A stretch of 6,662 nt of DNA. Origin: Bacillota bacterium. GTDB taxonomy: Bacteria > Bacillota > Clostridia > Peptostreptococcales > Thermotaleaceae. This document shows, piece after piece, positions 6,610 through 6,662 of this stretch. Position 1 is the first letter of the stretch; every line of letters starts with the position of its first letter. The translations under genes were made by a program, and so were the position numbers. The DNA lies in contig JAMNXX010000279.1 of the NCBI GenBank assembly GCA_023623095.1, positions 1 through 6,662 on the forward strand. The letters run 5' to 3'. A model generated the notes under the pieces. The model was not told the origin of the DNA, made no database searches, and saw only the letters and a program-made list of their open reading frames with translations.

Positions 6610-6662
<53 letters not shown>

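Overview
The window reads as chromosomal DNA from a low-GC, anaerobic Gram-positive bacterium, most likely of the class Clostridia. The evidence is AT-rich DNA, strong AGGAGG-type ribosome binding sites, an oxygen-sensitive 2-keto acid:ferredoxin oxidoreductase, a radical-SAM protein of a type common in clostridia, and a 16S rRNA 5' end with the Gram-positive form of the opening sequence. Genus cannot be settled from 55 bases of 16S. All genes lie on the + strand.

Bases 1-3318 look like one transcription unit. It holds the 3' part of a B12-binding/radical-SAM protein gene (DUF4080-type, start outside the window), an unrecognised roughly six-helix membrane protein, and a cytoplasmic TPR-repeat protein. 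A hairpin terminator whose palindrome begins inside the last stop codon closes the unit. Gene order suggests a shared role, but nothing in the sequence says what it is.

Bases 3319-3683 are a non-coding gap holding a weak promoter candidate and a possible long leader for the next operon. Bases 3684-6048 carry iorA and iorB, overlapping by 8 nt. They encode the two subunits of indolepyruvate:ferredoxin oxidoreductase, which oxidatively decarboxylates aryl pyruvates from aromatic amino acid transamination to aryl-acetyl-CoA and reduces ferredoxin. A hairpin follows iorB.

Bases 6129-6607 have no gene. The distal part is the promoter and leader region of a ribosomal RNA operon: an AT-rich upstream tract, two near-consensus promoters in tandem (both with extended -10 and 17-nt spacers), leader hairpins, a boxA-like stretch and an inverted repeat reaching the mature 16S 5' end. 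The 16S gene begins at about 6608 and runs off the window.

I see no mobile element, CRISPR array, tRNA or defence system. The window is mostly ordinary core-genome content. The least explained parts are the membrane/TPR pair behind the radical-SAM gene, the iorA leader, and the alternative folds in the rRNA leader.
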